Assembly: GCF_008634025.1 (NCBI RefSeq)
Contig: NZ_PDCM01000001.1
Span: 1,726,001 to 1,790,000 of the forward strand
Direction of reading: 5' to 3'
DNA length: 64,000 nucleotides
From: Streptomyces albofaciens JCM 4342
Lineage (GTDB): Bacteria; Actinomycetota; Actinomycetes; Streptomycetales; Streptomycetaceae
Shown here: positions 26,775-35,601 of the stretch, piece by piece
Layout of the letters: each line of letters starts with the position of its first letter
How positions within the stretch are numbered: position 1 is the stretch's first letter
Notes under the pieces: model-generated
Databases searched by the model: none
What the model was told of the DNA's origin: nothing
The model's input: the letters and a program-made list of their open reading frames with translations, nothing else
Translations under genes and position numbers: made by a program

Positions 26775-27707
26775 GTGAGGGACACACGAGAGAGCCGGCT
26801 GCTACTGGTGCTGCTGGTCGCGATCGCGTTCGCGCTGATCACGGTGGACATCCGCGGCGGCGAACGGTCCCCGCTCGCCGGTGCCCGGCAGGCCGCCGCG
26901 GCGGTCTTCGGGCCGGTCGAGAGCGGCATCGCCACGGTCGTCGACCCGGTGGGCAACGCCGTCGGCGCCGTACGGGACTCCGGCGAGCGGCACACCCGCA
27001 TCAGCGCCCTGGAACGGGAGAACGCCGCCCTCAAGGCGAAGCTGGGCTCCGCCGACCGCAACCGCAACCGCGCCGCCGAGCTGGACAAGATCCTCAAGAC
27101 CGCCGGCACCGGCCAGTACGGCATCAAGGGCGCCCAGGTCATCGCCATCGGCGCGGCGCAGGGCTTCTCCTGGACCGTCACCATCGATGCCGGCTCCCAG
27201 GACGGCATCGCCCGCGACATGACGGTCCTCAACGGCGACGGCCTGGTCGGCCGCGTCACCACCGTCGGCCGCACCACCGCCACCGTGCTGCTCGCCAACG
27301 ACCCCGACTTCACCGTCGGCACCCGCATGGAGAAGACCAACGAGATCGGGTTCGCCACCGGCCAGGGCGGCGACTCGCTGCGGGTCCAGCTCCTGAACGG
27401 CAAGGCCGAGGTGAAGAAGGGCGACCGGCTGGTCACCTTCGGCTCCAGCGCCGACAAGCCCTTCGTGCCCGGCGTCCCGGTCGGACGGGTCGTCAAGGTC
27501 GATCCGTCCAACGGCGATCTGACCCGCTCCCTCCAGGTCCGCCCGTTCGTCGGCTTCTCCAAGCTGGACATCGTCGGCGTGGTCGTCCAGCCGCCCCGCG
27601 AGGACCCGCGCGACACCGTGCTGCCGCCCAAGCCCGCCAAGCCCAAGCCGACGCCGACGGTCACCGTCACGGCCACCCCCACCGCGAGCGCCTCCCCCAG
27701 GAGCTGA
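26775..27707 (+). CDS. mreC: rod-shape determining protein MreC
   Basis: A 310-residue bitopic protein. The N-terminal membrane helix (residues 7-24, LLLVLLVAIAFALITVDI) is followed by a coiled coil (about 70-100, RISALERENAALKAKL) and the beta-rich MreC periplasmic core (VIAIGAAQGFSWTVTIDAGS, then GDRLVTFGSS). A Pro/Lys/Thr-rich tail ends the protein. It scaffolds the elongation complex outside the membrane. GTG start with AAGGA upstream. The mreD start follows 3 bp after the stop. Confidence 0.95.
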   Translation: MRDTRESRLLLVLLVAIAFALITVDIRGGERSPLAGARQAAAAVFGPVESGIATVVDPVGNAVGAVRDSGERHTRISALERENAALKAKLGSADRNRNRAAELDKILKTAGTGQYGIKGAQVIAIGAAQGFSWTVTIDAGSQDGIARDMTVLNGDGLVGRVTTVGRTTATVLLANDPDFTVGTRMEKTNEIGFATGQGGDSLRVQLLNGKAEVKKGDRLVTFGSSADKPFVPGVPVGRVVKVDPSNGDLTRSLQVRPFVGFSKLDIVGVVVQPPREDPRDTVLPPKPAKPKPTPTVTVTATPTASASPRS

Positions 27708-27710
27708 CCG

Positions 27711-28433
27711 ATGCGCATCAAGAGGATCCTGCTCTCGGCCGCGCTGGTCGTCGTGGCCCTGCTGGTCCAGGTCAGCGTGCTGGCACGGCTCCAGCTGCCC
27801 GGCGCCGTACCGGACCTGCTGCTCCTGGTCGTCCTCGGCCTCGCACTGGTCTACGGGCACGTCCCCGGCGCCCTGATCGGCTTCGGCGCCGGTCTGCTCG
27901 CCGACCTGGCGCCGCCCTCCGACCACGCCATCGGCCGCTACGCCCTGGTGCTGTGCGTCATCGGGTACGTGGCCGGGCTGACCAAGCCGGACAGCGGCCA
28001 GCACCGTTCGGCGACCATGCCGCTGGTGGTCGTGATCGGCGCGGCCCTCGGCTCGACCCTGCTGTACGCGGGTGTCGGCTCGCTCGTCGGCGACTCCGCC
28101 GCCGCTCGCGTGGGCCTGGGCTGGCTGCTGTTCACCGCCACGCTCTACGACCTGCTGCTCGCCCCGTTCGCCGTACCGGTGGTCATGGCGCTGGCCCGCC
28201 GTACCGAACACGACCCGCTGGCCACCGACGCGGCCGGCGGGCCGGGCGGCTCCGGCAAGGGCCGCAAGAGCGCCTACGGCTGGCTCGGTTCCGGCACCGG
28301 CCTCAAGGCCAGCCGCTCGATGCGCACCAACCTTCCGTCCAAGCCGACCCGCATCGGCGGCCAGCGCGGCGGACTGCTCGGCAGATCGTCCCGTGGCAAG
28401 ACAGGACGCATCAAGGGGGTCAAACGACTGTGA
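27711..28433 (+). CDS. mreD: rod-shape determining protein MreD
   Basis: A 240-residue protein whose first 155 residues form five to six membrane helices typical of MreD (RILLSAALVVVALLVQVSVL, then PDLLLLVVLGLALVYG). The last 75 residues are basic and Gly/Ser/Lys-rich, longer than in rods and presumably cytoplasmic. The stop overlaps the pbp2 start by 4 bp (GTGA), showing translational coupling. Confidence 0.93.
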   Translation: MRIKRILLSAALVVVALLVQVSVLARLQLPGAVPDLLLLVVLGLALVYGHVPGALIGFGAGLLADLAPPSDHAIGRYALVLCVIGYVAGLTKPDSGQHRSATMPLVVVIGAALGSTLLYAGVGSLVGDSAAARVGLGWLLFTATLYDLLLAPFAVPVVMALARRTEHDPLATDAAGGPGGSGKGRKSAYGWLGSGTGLKASRSMRTNLPSKPTRIGGQRGGLLGRSSRGKTGRIKGVKRL

Positions 28434-30571
28434 CCAACATCCCGGAGACCGGCCGCAGCTCACGCGTCACGATCCGGCTGGTCGCCATCCAGATCCTGGT
28501 CTTCTCCCTGCTGCTGACCCTCGGCGGCCGGCTGTGGTACCTCCAGATCCGCAACGGCCGGGAGTACGCCGACGAGGCCCGCAACAACCACGTCCAGCAG
28601 GTCGTCGAACCCGCCACCCGCGGCTCCATCCTCGACGCCCGCGGCATCCCGCTCGCCGACAACCAGACGCGCCTGGTCGTCTCCGCCAGCCGCACCGAAC
28701 TGCTGAAGATGAAGGACGACGGCAAGGCCGTGCTCGGCCGCCTCGCCAAGGTCCTGGGCATGACGGAGCAGGAGATCCGCAACAAGGTCCGGCTGTGCGA
28801 CGCCAAGACCCCGCAGCCCTGCTGGAACGGCTCGCCCTTCCAGCCCATCCCGATCACCGACGAGGCCACCACCCAGCAGGCCCTCCAGATCCGCGAGCGC
28901 TCCGAGGACTTCCCCGGCATCTCCGCCGAGCCCACCGCCGTACGCCGCTACGCCGCCCCGGGAAAGGCCCAGACCGCCCAGGTCCTCGGCTATCTCTCGC
29001 CGGTCACCGACGAGGAGATCCAGAAGGCCAAGAACACCCGCTCGCCGCTGCTGCGCTCCGACCAGATCGGCCGCTCCGGGCTGGAGCGCACCTACGACAG
29101 CCAGCTGCGCGGCAAGGCCGGGGTGACGCGCTACGAGGTCGACAACCTCGGCCGGGTCATCGGCAAGGCGAAGAGCGACAAGGCGGTCCCCGGTTCCAAC
29201 GTCATCACGAGCATAGACGCCCGCGTCCAGGCCATAGCGGAACGGGAACTGGAGCAGGCGATGAAAGACGCCCGCAAGGAGCACGACAAGAACACCGGCA
29301 CCAACTACAAGGCCGACGCGGGCGCCGTGGTCGTCATGGAGAACAAGACCGGCCGGGTCGTCTCCATGGCCTCCAACCCGTCCTACGACCCCAACGCCTG
29401 GGTCGGCGGCATCTCCGGCAAGGACTACGCGAAGCTGACCGGCAAGGACTCCAACTACCCGCTGCTGAACCGGGCGATCCAGGGCCAGTCGGCGCCCGGA
29501 TCGATCTTCAAGGTCATCTCCACCTCGGCCGCGGTCGCCGCCGGGTACGACTTCGACGGCACCTACCCCTGCACCGCCTCGTTCAGCATCGGCGGCCAGG
29601 TCTTCAAGAACTTCGAGTCCAAGGGCTACGGGCCGATCAACCTCGGCCGGGCCCTGGAGGTGTCCTGCGACACCGTCTTCTACAGCCTCGCCTACCAGCA
29701 GTGGCAGAAGGACGGCGGCAACAAGCCGAAGAACCCGAAGGACTGGTTCTACAAAATGGCGCACCAGTTCGGCCTCGGCAAGGAGACCGGCATCGACCTG
29801 CCCAACGAGGTCACCGGCCGGGTCCCGGACCGCGAGTGGAAGAAGCGGTACTGGGAGGCCAACAAGGACAGCTGGTGCAAGCAGGGCAAGTCCGGCGACG
29901 ACTATGTCTCGAAGATCGCCCGGGAGAACTGCGAGTCCGGCATGAAGATGCGCGCCGGTGACTCCGTCAACTACTCCATCGGGCAGGGCGACACCCAGGT
30001 CACCCCGATACAGATGGCGACGATCTACGCGGCGATCGCCAACGGCGGCACGCTGTACAACCCGACCGTGGGCAAGGCGATCGTCAGCCCCGACGGCAGG
30101 CACATCGAGAACATCGCGCCCAAGTCGCACGGGAAGCTGCCGGTGAGCGCCAAGACCCTGTCGCAGATCGACGGGGCGCTGGCCGGCGTCGCCACCCGCG
30201 GCACCGCCGCCTGGCGCTTCCAGGGCTGGCCGCAGGACAAGATCCCGATGCACGCCAAGACCGGTACGGCCGAGGTCTACGGCAAGCAGACGACGGGCTG
30301 GTTCGCCACGTACACCAAGGACTACACGATCGTCATGACCATCTCCCAGGGCGGCACCGGCTCGGGCTCCGCCGGTCCCGCCGTGCGCAAGATCTACAAC
30401 GCGCTGTACGGGGTGGACGACAAGGGCAAGATCGACGAGTCGAAGGCGCTGCTGCCCAAGCCGCAGACCGGACTGCCCAAGATCCTCGGTGACGGCACGA
30501 TCCAGGCGCAGCCCATCACGCCCGTCGCCGCCACACCGACGCCCGCCGCGGCCGGGAGGCGGGGCCGGTGA
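28430..30571 (+). CDS. mrdA: penicillin-binding protein 2 (elongation transpeptidase)
   Basis: Class B PBP of 713 residues. One N-terminal membrane helix (about 15-36) is followed by the dimerisation domain (TRGSILDARGIPLADNQT; about 55-250) and the transpeptidase domain (about 295-690). Active-site motifs are S358-I-F-K in APGSIFKVI, S-C-D near residue 411 (the SxD form usual in this family) and K-T-G near residue 610 (HAKTGTAEVYG). It works with RodA in wall elongation or spore-wall synthesis. The start GTG overlaps mreD and the end overlaps rodA by 4 bp, so all four genes form one translational unit. The C-terminus is extended and Pro/Ala-rich. Confidence 0.95.
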   Translation: MTNIPETGRSSRVTIRLVAIQILVFSLLLTLGGRLWYLQIRNGREYADEARNNHVQQVVEPATRGSILDARGIPLADNQTRLVVSASRTELLKMKDDGKAVLGRLAKVLGMTEQEIRNKVRLCDAKTPQPCWNGSPFQPIPITDEATTQQALQIRERSEDFPGISAEPTAVRRYAAPGKAQTAQVLGYLSPVTDEEIQKAKNTRSPLLRSDQIGRSGLERTYDSQLRGKAGVTRYEVDNLGRVIGKAKSDKAVPGSNVITSIDARVQAIAERELEQAMKDARKEHDKNTGTNYKADAGAVVVMENKTGRVVSMASNPSYDPNAWVGGISGKDYAKLTGKDSNYPLLNRAIQGQSAPGSIFKVISTSAAVAAGYDFDGTYPCTASFSIGGQVFKNFESKGYGPINLGRALEVSCDTVFYSLAYQQWQKDGGNKPKNPKDWFYKMAHQFGLGKETGIDLPNEVTGRVPDREWKKRYWEANKDSWCKQGKSGDDYVSKIARENCESGMKMRAGDSVNYSIGQGDTQVTPIQMATIYAAIANGGTLYNPTVGKAIVSPDGRHIENIAPKSHGKLPVSAKTLSQIDGALAGVATRGTAAWRFQGWPQDKIPMHAKTGTAEVYGKQTTGWFATYTKDYTIVMTISQGGTGSGSAGPAVRKIYNALYGVDDKGKIDESKALLPKPQTGLPKILGDGTIQAQPITPVAATPTPAAAGRRGR

Positions 30572-31776
30572 CCAGCTCCCACACCGCGAACGGCTTCACC
30601 GTCCGCCGCTACAGCCCCGACCGCGGCGCCTGGGGCAAACTGACGGCACGCGACTCGGTCGTACGCCGGCTGGACTGGGTCATGCTGCTGTGCAGCCTGG
30701 CACTGTCCCTGATCGGCGCGGTGCTGGTGTTCTCCGCGACCCGCAACCGCACCGAACTCACCCACGGCGACGAGTACGGCTACCTGCTGCGCCACCTGCT
30801 GAACACCGGCATCGGGCTGGCCCTGGCGGCGGGCGCGATCTGGCTCGGGCACCGCACGCTGCGCGGCGCGGTGCCGATCCTCTACGGCCTCTCGCTGGTG
30901 CTGGCGCTGCTCGTCCTCACGCCCCTGGGCGCCACGATCAACGGCTCCCGCTCCTGGCTGGCCATCCCCGGCGGCCTCTCCCTCCAGCCCGCCGAGTTCG
31001 CCAAGATCACGATCACGCTGGGAATGGCGCTGATCCTCGCGGGCCGGGTCGACGCGGGCGACCGCCCGCACCCCGACCACCGCACCGTCGTCCAGGCCCT
31101 CGGCCTGGCCGCCGTGCCGGTCGCCATCATCATGCTGATGCCGGACCTCGGCTCGGTGATGGTCCTCGGCGCGATCATCCTCGGTGTGCTGCTCGCCTCC
31201 GGCGCCTCCAACCGGTGGATCCTCGGACTGCTGGGCGCCGGTGTCATCGGCTGTGTGGCCATCTGGCAGCTGGGCCTGCTGGACGACTACCAGATCGCCC
31301 GGTTCGCCGCCTTCGCCAACCCGAGCCTGGACCCCGCGGGCGTCGGCTACAACACCAATCAGGCGCGCATCGCCATCGGCGGCGGCGGACTGACCGGCTC
31401 CGGCCTCTTCCAGGGCAGCCAGACCACCGGCCAGTTCGTGCCGGAGCAGCAGACCGACTTCATCTTCACCGTCGCCGGCGAGGAACTGGGCTTCCTCGGC
31501 GCGGGCCTGATCATCGTGCTGCTGGGCGTCGTCCTGTGGCGCGCCTGCCGCATCGCCCGCGAGGCCAGCGAGCTGTACAGCACGATCGTGGCGGCGGGCT
31601 TCATCGCCTGGTTCTCGTTCCAGTCGTTCGAGAACATCGGCATGACGCTGGGCATCATGCCCGTCACCGGCCTGCCGCTGCCGTTCGTCTCCTACGGCGG
31701 CACGTCCATGTTCGCGGTCTGGATCGCCATAGGGCTGCTCCAGTCCATTCACGTACAGCGGCCGGTGTCGGCCTGA
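30568..31776 (+). CDS. rodA: RodA-type SEDS peptidoglycan glycosyltransferase
   Basis: A 402-residue SEDS-family protein with about ten membrane helices. Family motifs are present: RSWLAIPGGLSLQPAEFAKI, MPDLGSVMVL, the loop YNTNQARIAIGGGGLTGSG, PEQQTDFIFTVAGEELGF and the final helix PFVSYGGTSMFAVWIAIGLLQSI. It polymerises lipid II glycan strands with the preceding PBP2. In Streptomyces the gene in this position has been called sfr. GTG start overlapping the pbp2 stop. Last gene of the cluster. Confidence 0.95.
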   Translation: MTSSHTANGFTVRRYSPDRGAWGKLTARDSVVRRLDWVMLLCSLALSLIGAVLVFSATRNRTELTHGDEYGYLLRHLLNTGIGLALAAGAIWLGHRTLRGAVPILYGLSLVLALLVLTPLGATINGSRSWLAIPGGLSLQPAEFAKITITLGMALILAGRVDAGDRPHPDHRTVVQALGLAAVPVAIIMLMPDLGSVMVLGAIILGVLLASGASNRWILGLLGAGVIGCVAIWQLGLLDDYQIARFAAFANPSLDPAGVGYNTNQARIAIGGGGLTGSGLFQGSQTTGQFVPEQQTDFIFTVAGEELGFLGAGLIIVLLGVVLWRACRIAREASELYSTIVAAGFIAWFSFQSFENIGMTLGIMPVTGLPLPFVSYGGTSMFAVWIAIGLLQSIHVQRPVSA

Positions 31777-31831
31777 CGAGCCGGCGGTTTCCGCCCGGCG
31801 GGTGTACGCCACCGGGCCGTGGGAGCGTACG

Positions 31832-32296
31832 TCAGCGGCCGGACGCGGCGCTGTAGGAGCTGTACGCGACCAGGAGGGCGACCACGGAGGCGCTGGTCAC
31901 CGTGGCCAGCACCACCCACAGCGCGACGCGTGCCTTCCGCGGCCGCGGGCGGGCCTGCCGCGCGGGCCGTGCGTACCCCGGGGCGCGGGACGCCGCCGGC
32001 TCGGCGCTCATCGCGATGTCGGCCAGCAGCCGGCGGCAGGCGGCGGCCAGTTCGCCCGTGCCGCTGTCCAGCCGCATCACGGTCTCCGCCCGCGCGGGCG
32101 CGCTCGTGCCGCCGTCCAGGATGCGGCCCGCCCGTATGAGTACCTCCCCACGGGTGCCGGTGGCGGACAGACTGATCCACCGCTCGACGTGCTCGCCCCG
32201 TATGACCACACCGCCCGTGCGGTCCCGGTAGACCGTGTGCTGCTGCCACAGAACGGCCGCCAACTGCCGTGCGGTGTCCGCCAGATGCGCGAGCAT
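31832..32296 (-). CDS. hypothetical protein with one C-terminal membrane helix
   Basis: A 154-residue protein starting MLAHLADTARQLAAVLWQQH at an ATG preceded by a GGGGGGA ribosome-binding site (4 nt spacing). The N-terminal 100 residues look like a compact cytoplasmic alpha/beta domain (TVYRDRTGGVVIRGEHVERW ... GEVLIRAGRILDGG); a basic segment (RPARQARPRPRKAR) precedes one membrane helix (about 127-149). This is a tail-anchored topology. The family is not recognised. The gene is convergent with rodA and lies 145 bp from the cysteine desulfurase gene; a link to the encapsulin operon is possible but unsupported. Confidence 0.72.
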   Translation of the reverse strand: MLAHLADTARQLAAVLWQQHTVYRDRTGGVVIRGEHVERWISLSATGTRGEVLIRAGRILDGGTSAPARAETVMRLDSGTGELAAACRRLLADIAMSAEPAASRAPGYARPARQARPRPRKARVALWVVLATVTSASVVALLVAYSSYSAASGR

Positions 32297-32441
32297 CGTC
32301 CCCCCTGCTGGATGTGCGCGAACCGAGGAGGGAACTGTACCGGGAGGGGGTGACAGCCGCGGACGGGGGCTGTGGATCATGGCCGTGCCCCGGCCCGGGG
32401 AGCGCCCGCCCCCGCGGGTCGGGGCGGGCGCTCCGGTCGGG

Positions 32442-34235
32442 TTACGGCGACTGCTGCAGCCGCAGCAGCGAGGACACCAGCTGGTCGACCTCCTCGGGGG
32501 TGTTGTAGAGGGCCAGGGAGGCGCGTACGGCACTGTCCAGGCCGTAATGGGCCAGGGCGGGCTGGGCGCAGTGGTGACCGGAGCGGACCGCGATGCCCTC
32601 CAGGTCCAGGAACTGCGCCACGGCCGTCGAGTCGTGGCCCGCGAGCGTGAACGCCAGCACCGCGATGCGGTCCGGGGCGTCCCCCAGGATCTCCAGGCCC
32701 GGCACCATGGCCAGCGCCTGCCGCGCGTACGCCAGCAGATCGGCCTCGTACTCGGCGACGGCCTCGTGGTCGAAGGACGACAGCCAGTCGAGCGCGGCCA
32801 GCAGCCCGACCACGCCCGAGATGTGGCCCGTACCGGCCTCGAAGCGGTGCGGCGCGGGCGCGAACGTCGTGCGGTCGAAGGAAACGGACTCGATCATGTT
32901 CCCGCCGCCCTGCCACGGCACCATGGCCGCCAGCAGCTCGGGCTTGGCGTACAGCGCGCCGATGCCCGTGGGCGCGAACAGCTTGTGGCCGGAGAAGGCG
33001 TAGAAGTCGGCGTCCATGGCCTGTACGTCGACCGGGAAGTGGGCCACCGCCTGGGCGCCGTCCACCAGCACCTTGGCCCCGTAGCGGTGGGCGAGCGCCG
33101 TCATCTCCGCCACCGGGGGAACGGTCCCCAGCACATTGGAGGCATGGCTGACGGCCACCAGCCGGGTACGGGAGGACAGCAGGTCGGCGTAGGCGAACTG
33201 GTCGATCTGCCCGTCCGGCAGCAGCGGCACCGGCACCACCCGGGCATGCGTCTCGGCGGCCAGCTGCTGCCACGGGACGATGTCGGAGTGGTGCTCCAGC
33301 ACGGGGACGAGAATGTCGTCGCCCGGACCGATGTTGGCCCGGCCCCACGTCTCGGCGACCAGGTTGATCGCCTCGGTGGTGCCGCGGACGAAGACGATCT
33401 CCTCGGGGGACGGGGCGCCCAGGAAGTCCGCGACGGCGGCCCGGCCCGCCTCGTACAGGGCGGTGGCGTCGCGGGCCATGGTGTGGGCGCCGCGATGGAT
33501 GTTGGAGTTGGCCGAACCGTAGAAGGCCGCCACCGCCTCGATCACCTGGCGCGGCTTCTGGGTGGTGGCCCCGTTGTCGAGCCACACGAGCGGCCGGCCG
33601 TTCACCAGCCGGTGCAGGATCGGGACGTCACGCCGGGCCATCTCGGGGGAGAACGCGCCGCGTTGGGTGCCGGGGAGGTGTTGGGTGGTTGTCGGGGTGG
33701 GGGTGGAGGCGGAGGTGGGTGTTGGGATTGTTGTTGGGGTGGTTGTTGGGGTGGTGGGCGTGGTTGATGTGGGCGCGGTGGTAGGGGTTTGGACTGGGGC
33801 GGTCGGTACCGCGCTCAGTCCCGGGACCGTCTCCGTGCCCGGGACTGCTTCCATGCCTGGTACCGCGCTCATGCCCTGGGCAGTCCCCATGCCCGGGACA
33901 GTCCCCATGCCCGGAACCGTTCCCATGCCCAGCACGGCGCTCGTGCCCGGTACGGCGCCCGTATCCGGTACCGCGCCCGTATCCGGTACCGCGCTCGGAA
34001 CCGATTGCATGCCCGGCAGGCCCGCCATGGCCGCGGCCGGGACGACGGTCGCCCCCGCGCCCGGAGCCGCGCCCGTGCCCGGGGCGGGTGCCGTGCTCGT
34101 GGCCGTGTCCGTACGGACGGCCGTGGTGGTGCCGGTGGCAGGGGCCGCTGCCGCATCCGCCGCGCCGGTCTTCGCCTCCCTGCCCAGGAGCGCGCTCAGC
34201 GGTGCCGCGAGCCCCGTGAACTCAGGAGTAGTCAT
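32442..34235 (-). CDS. SufS-type cysteine desulfurase with long disordered N-terminal extension (encapsulin cargo)
   Basis: A 597-residue PLP enzyme that should release sulfur from L-cysteine as enzyme persulfide. The catalytic core (about residues 193-597) is complete: PVLEHHSDIVPW, LVDGAQAVAHFPVDVQ (cofactor contacts), the PLP lysine K418 in YAFSGHKLFAPTG, and the persulfide cysteine C556 in VRSGHHCAQP. Residues 1-192 are Ala/Pro/Gly/Thr-rich and without secondary structure, with hexapeptide repeats (about 80-146, VPGMGT-like) and a Thr-Pro stretch (about 148-190). This is exactly the architecture of cysteine desulfurases packaged in family 2 encapsulins, whose disordered N-terminus loads them into the shell. 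The start ATG lies within the shell gene (14-bp overlap). Confidence 0.95.
   Translation of the reverse strand: MTTPEFTGLAAPLSALLGREAKTGAADAAAAPATGTTTAVRTDTATSTAPAPGTGAAPGAGATVVPAAAMAGLPGMQSVPSAVPDTGAVPDTGAVPGTSAVLGMGTVPGMGTVPGMGTAQGMSAVPGMEAVPGTETVPGLSAVPTAPVQTPTTAPTSTTPTTPTTTPTTIPTPTSASTPTPTTTQHLPGTQRGAFSPEMARRDVPILHRLVNGRPLVWLDNGATTQKPRQVIEAVAAFYGSANSNIHRGAHTMARDATALYEAGRAAVADFLGAPSPEEIVFVRGTTEAINLVAETWGRANIGPGDDILVPVLEHHSDIVPWQQLAAETHARVVPVPLLPDGQIDQFAYADLLSSRTRLVAVSHASNVLGTVPPVAEMTALAHRYGAKVLVDGAQAVAHFPVDVQAMDADFYAFSGHKLFAPTGIGALYAKPELLAAMVPWQGGGNMIESVSFDRTTFAPAPHRFEAGTGHISGVVGLLAALDWLSSFDHEAVAEYEADLLAYARQALAMVPGLEILGDAPDRIAVLAFTLAGHDSTAVAQFLDLEGIAVRSGHHCAQPALAHYGLDSAVRASLALYNTPEEVDQLVSSLLRLQQSP
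33820..33990. repeat. degenerate 18-bp repeats coding the cargo N-terminus
   Basis: About ten imperfect copies of an 18-bp unit of the form GTGCCCGGTACCG(C/T)GCTC (minus strand reads VPG-M/T-G/S-T/A) lie in the 5' part of the cysteine desulfurase gene. Adjacent copies are close enough for slippage or recombination, so copy number may vary among strains. Confidence 0.7.
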
Positions 34236-35601
34236 GGTACTTGGACACCTCGACGTTCTGGAGGACGGCGAGGGCGTCCTCCACCAGGACGGCCGTGTTG
34301 AAGTACGCCGTGACCAGGTACGACGTGATCGCCTTCTGGTCGACGCCCATGTTCCGTACGGACAGGCCCGGTTCCACCTCGTCCGGTACGGAGGCCGGGC
34401 GCAGGCCCACCACGCCCTGCTCCGCCTCGCCCACCCGCATCAGCAGGATCTCGGTCGTGCCCGCGCCGTTGATGTTCACCTTGTCGGACGGCAGCAGCGG
34501 CACGCCGCGCCAGGTCAGCAGCGGACTGCCGAACCGCGTGTCGGTCACCGGGGGCACACCCCGGCGGGTACATTCCCGGCCGAACGCGGCGATCGCCCGC
34601 GGGTGCGCGACGAAGTACCCGGGCTGCTTCCACACCTTGGCCAGCATCTCGTCCAGGTCGTCCGGCGTCGGCGCGCCGGTGCGCGTCTGCACCCGCATGC
34701 CCGGCGCGACCTGGTTGAACAGCCCGAAGTCCGGGTGGTTGAGCATCATCGACTCCTGGCGCTCGCGCAGCGCGTGCACGGTCAGGTTGCTCTGCGCCCG
34801 GGTCTGGTCGATCGGCTGGTTGTACAGGTCGGCGACGCGGGTGTGCACGCGCAGCACGGTCTGCGCGAGGCTCATGTGGTACTCGCGCGGCGCGTCCTCG
34901 TACTCCACGTACGTGCCCGGCAGGTCCGGTTCGCCGACGTGACCGGCGGCCAGGTCGACCGGCGCCTCGGCGCCCGGCGTCGGCATCTCGCCGGCGCAGT
35001 AGGACTCCAGCGTGGTGCGCAGCGACTCGTCGCGGTCGGCCAGTTCCGCCAGCTTCGCGCGGCTGACGCACAGCGCGACACCGGGAGTCAGCGCCCGCAC
35101 CTGGTACGGCTGCGACTCGCCCTTGGCCCAGGCCTTCAGGTCGAAGAACTGGCCGTCCCCGACGACCTCCAGTAACGCGTCCTCGCCGTACCGCCCGGTC
35201 ACGCGCTTCTCGGCGCGGCCGCGTACGAGCACCCACAGGCGGTCGGCGTTGTCGCCCTCGGAGCACAGCGTCTGCCCGGCGTCGAAGGTGACCTCGTCGC
35301 ACGTCTCGGCCAGCTCGCGCAGCTGCCCCTCGTCGGCCTGCCGCAGGAACGGCAGTTCCCGCAGGTCCTCGGGGACGATGCGGTGGCTGTCGCCCTCGGA
35401 GAAGGTGCTGATCCGGTCGTCGCCCAGGATGAAGGTACGGCGCCGGTTGACGCGGTAGACGCCGGACTCGACATCCACCCAGGGCAGGGCGCGCAGCAGA
35501 TAGCGCGGGGTGATGCCGCGCATCTGCGGCGTGGTCTTGGTGGTGGTGGCGAGTTGCCGTGCCGCGTCGGGACCGAGGCTCAAACGGCCATTTGTGGTCA
35601 T
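34222..35601 (-). CDS. encapsulin shell protein, family 2B type with cyclic-nucleotide-binding-like domain
   Basis: A 459-residue HK97-fold shell protein (SrpI/EshA-like). The N-terminal arm and first shell strands (residues 1-78; ITPRYLLRALPWVDVESGVYRVNR) are followed by an inserted cyclic-nucleotide-binding-like domain (about 80-205; GQTLCSEGDNADRLWVLVRG), then the main shell domain (SLAQTVLRVHTRVADLYNQP, SNLTVHALRERQESMMLNHP, KVWKQPGYFVAHPRAIAAFG, KVNINGAGTTEILLMRVGE). These segments are highly conserved in family 2 encapsulins. ATG 35601 is 5 nt after AGGAGG; GTG 35604 is less well spaced. The phosphate-binding cassette lacks the usual Arg-Ala, so ligand binding is uncertain. The downstream overlapping gene is the desulfurase cargo; together they should form a sulfur-storing or sulfur-mobilising nanocompartment. 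Confidence 0.95.
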   Translation of the reverse strand: MTTNGRLSLGPDAARQLATTTKTTPQMRGITPRYLLRALPWVDVESGVYRVNRRRTFILGDDRISTFSEGDSHRIVPEDLRELPFLRQADEGQLRELAETCDEVTFDAGQTLCSEGDNADRLWVLVRGRAEKRVTGRYGEDALLEVVGDGQFFDLKAWAKGESQPYQVRALTPGVALCVSRAKLAELADRDESLRTTLESYCAGEMPTPGAEAPVDLAAGHVGEPDLPGTYVEYEDAPREYHMSLAQTVLRVHTRVADLYNQPIDQTRAQSNLTVHALRERQESMMLNHPDFGLFNQVAPGMRVQTRTGAPTPDDLDEMLAKVWKQPGYFVAHPRAIAAFGRECTRRGVPPVTDTRFGSPLLTWRGVPLLPSDKVNINGAGTTEILLMRVGEAEQGVVGLRPASVPDEVEPGLSVRNMGVDQKAITSYLVTAYFNTAVLVEDALAVLQNVEVSKYHDYS

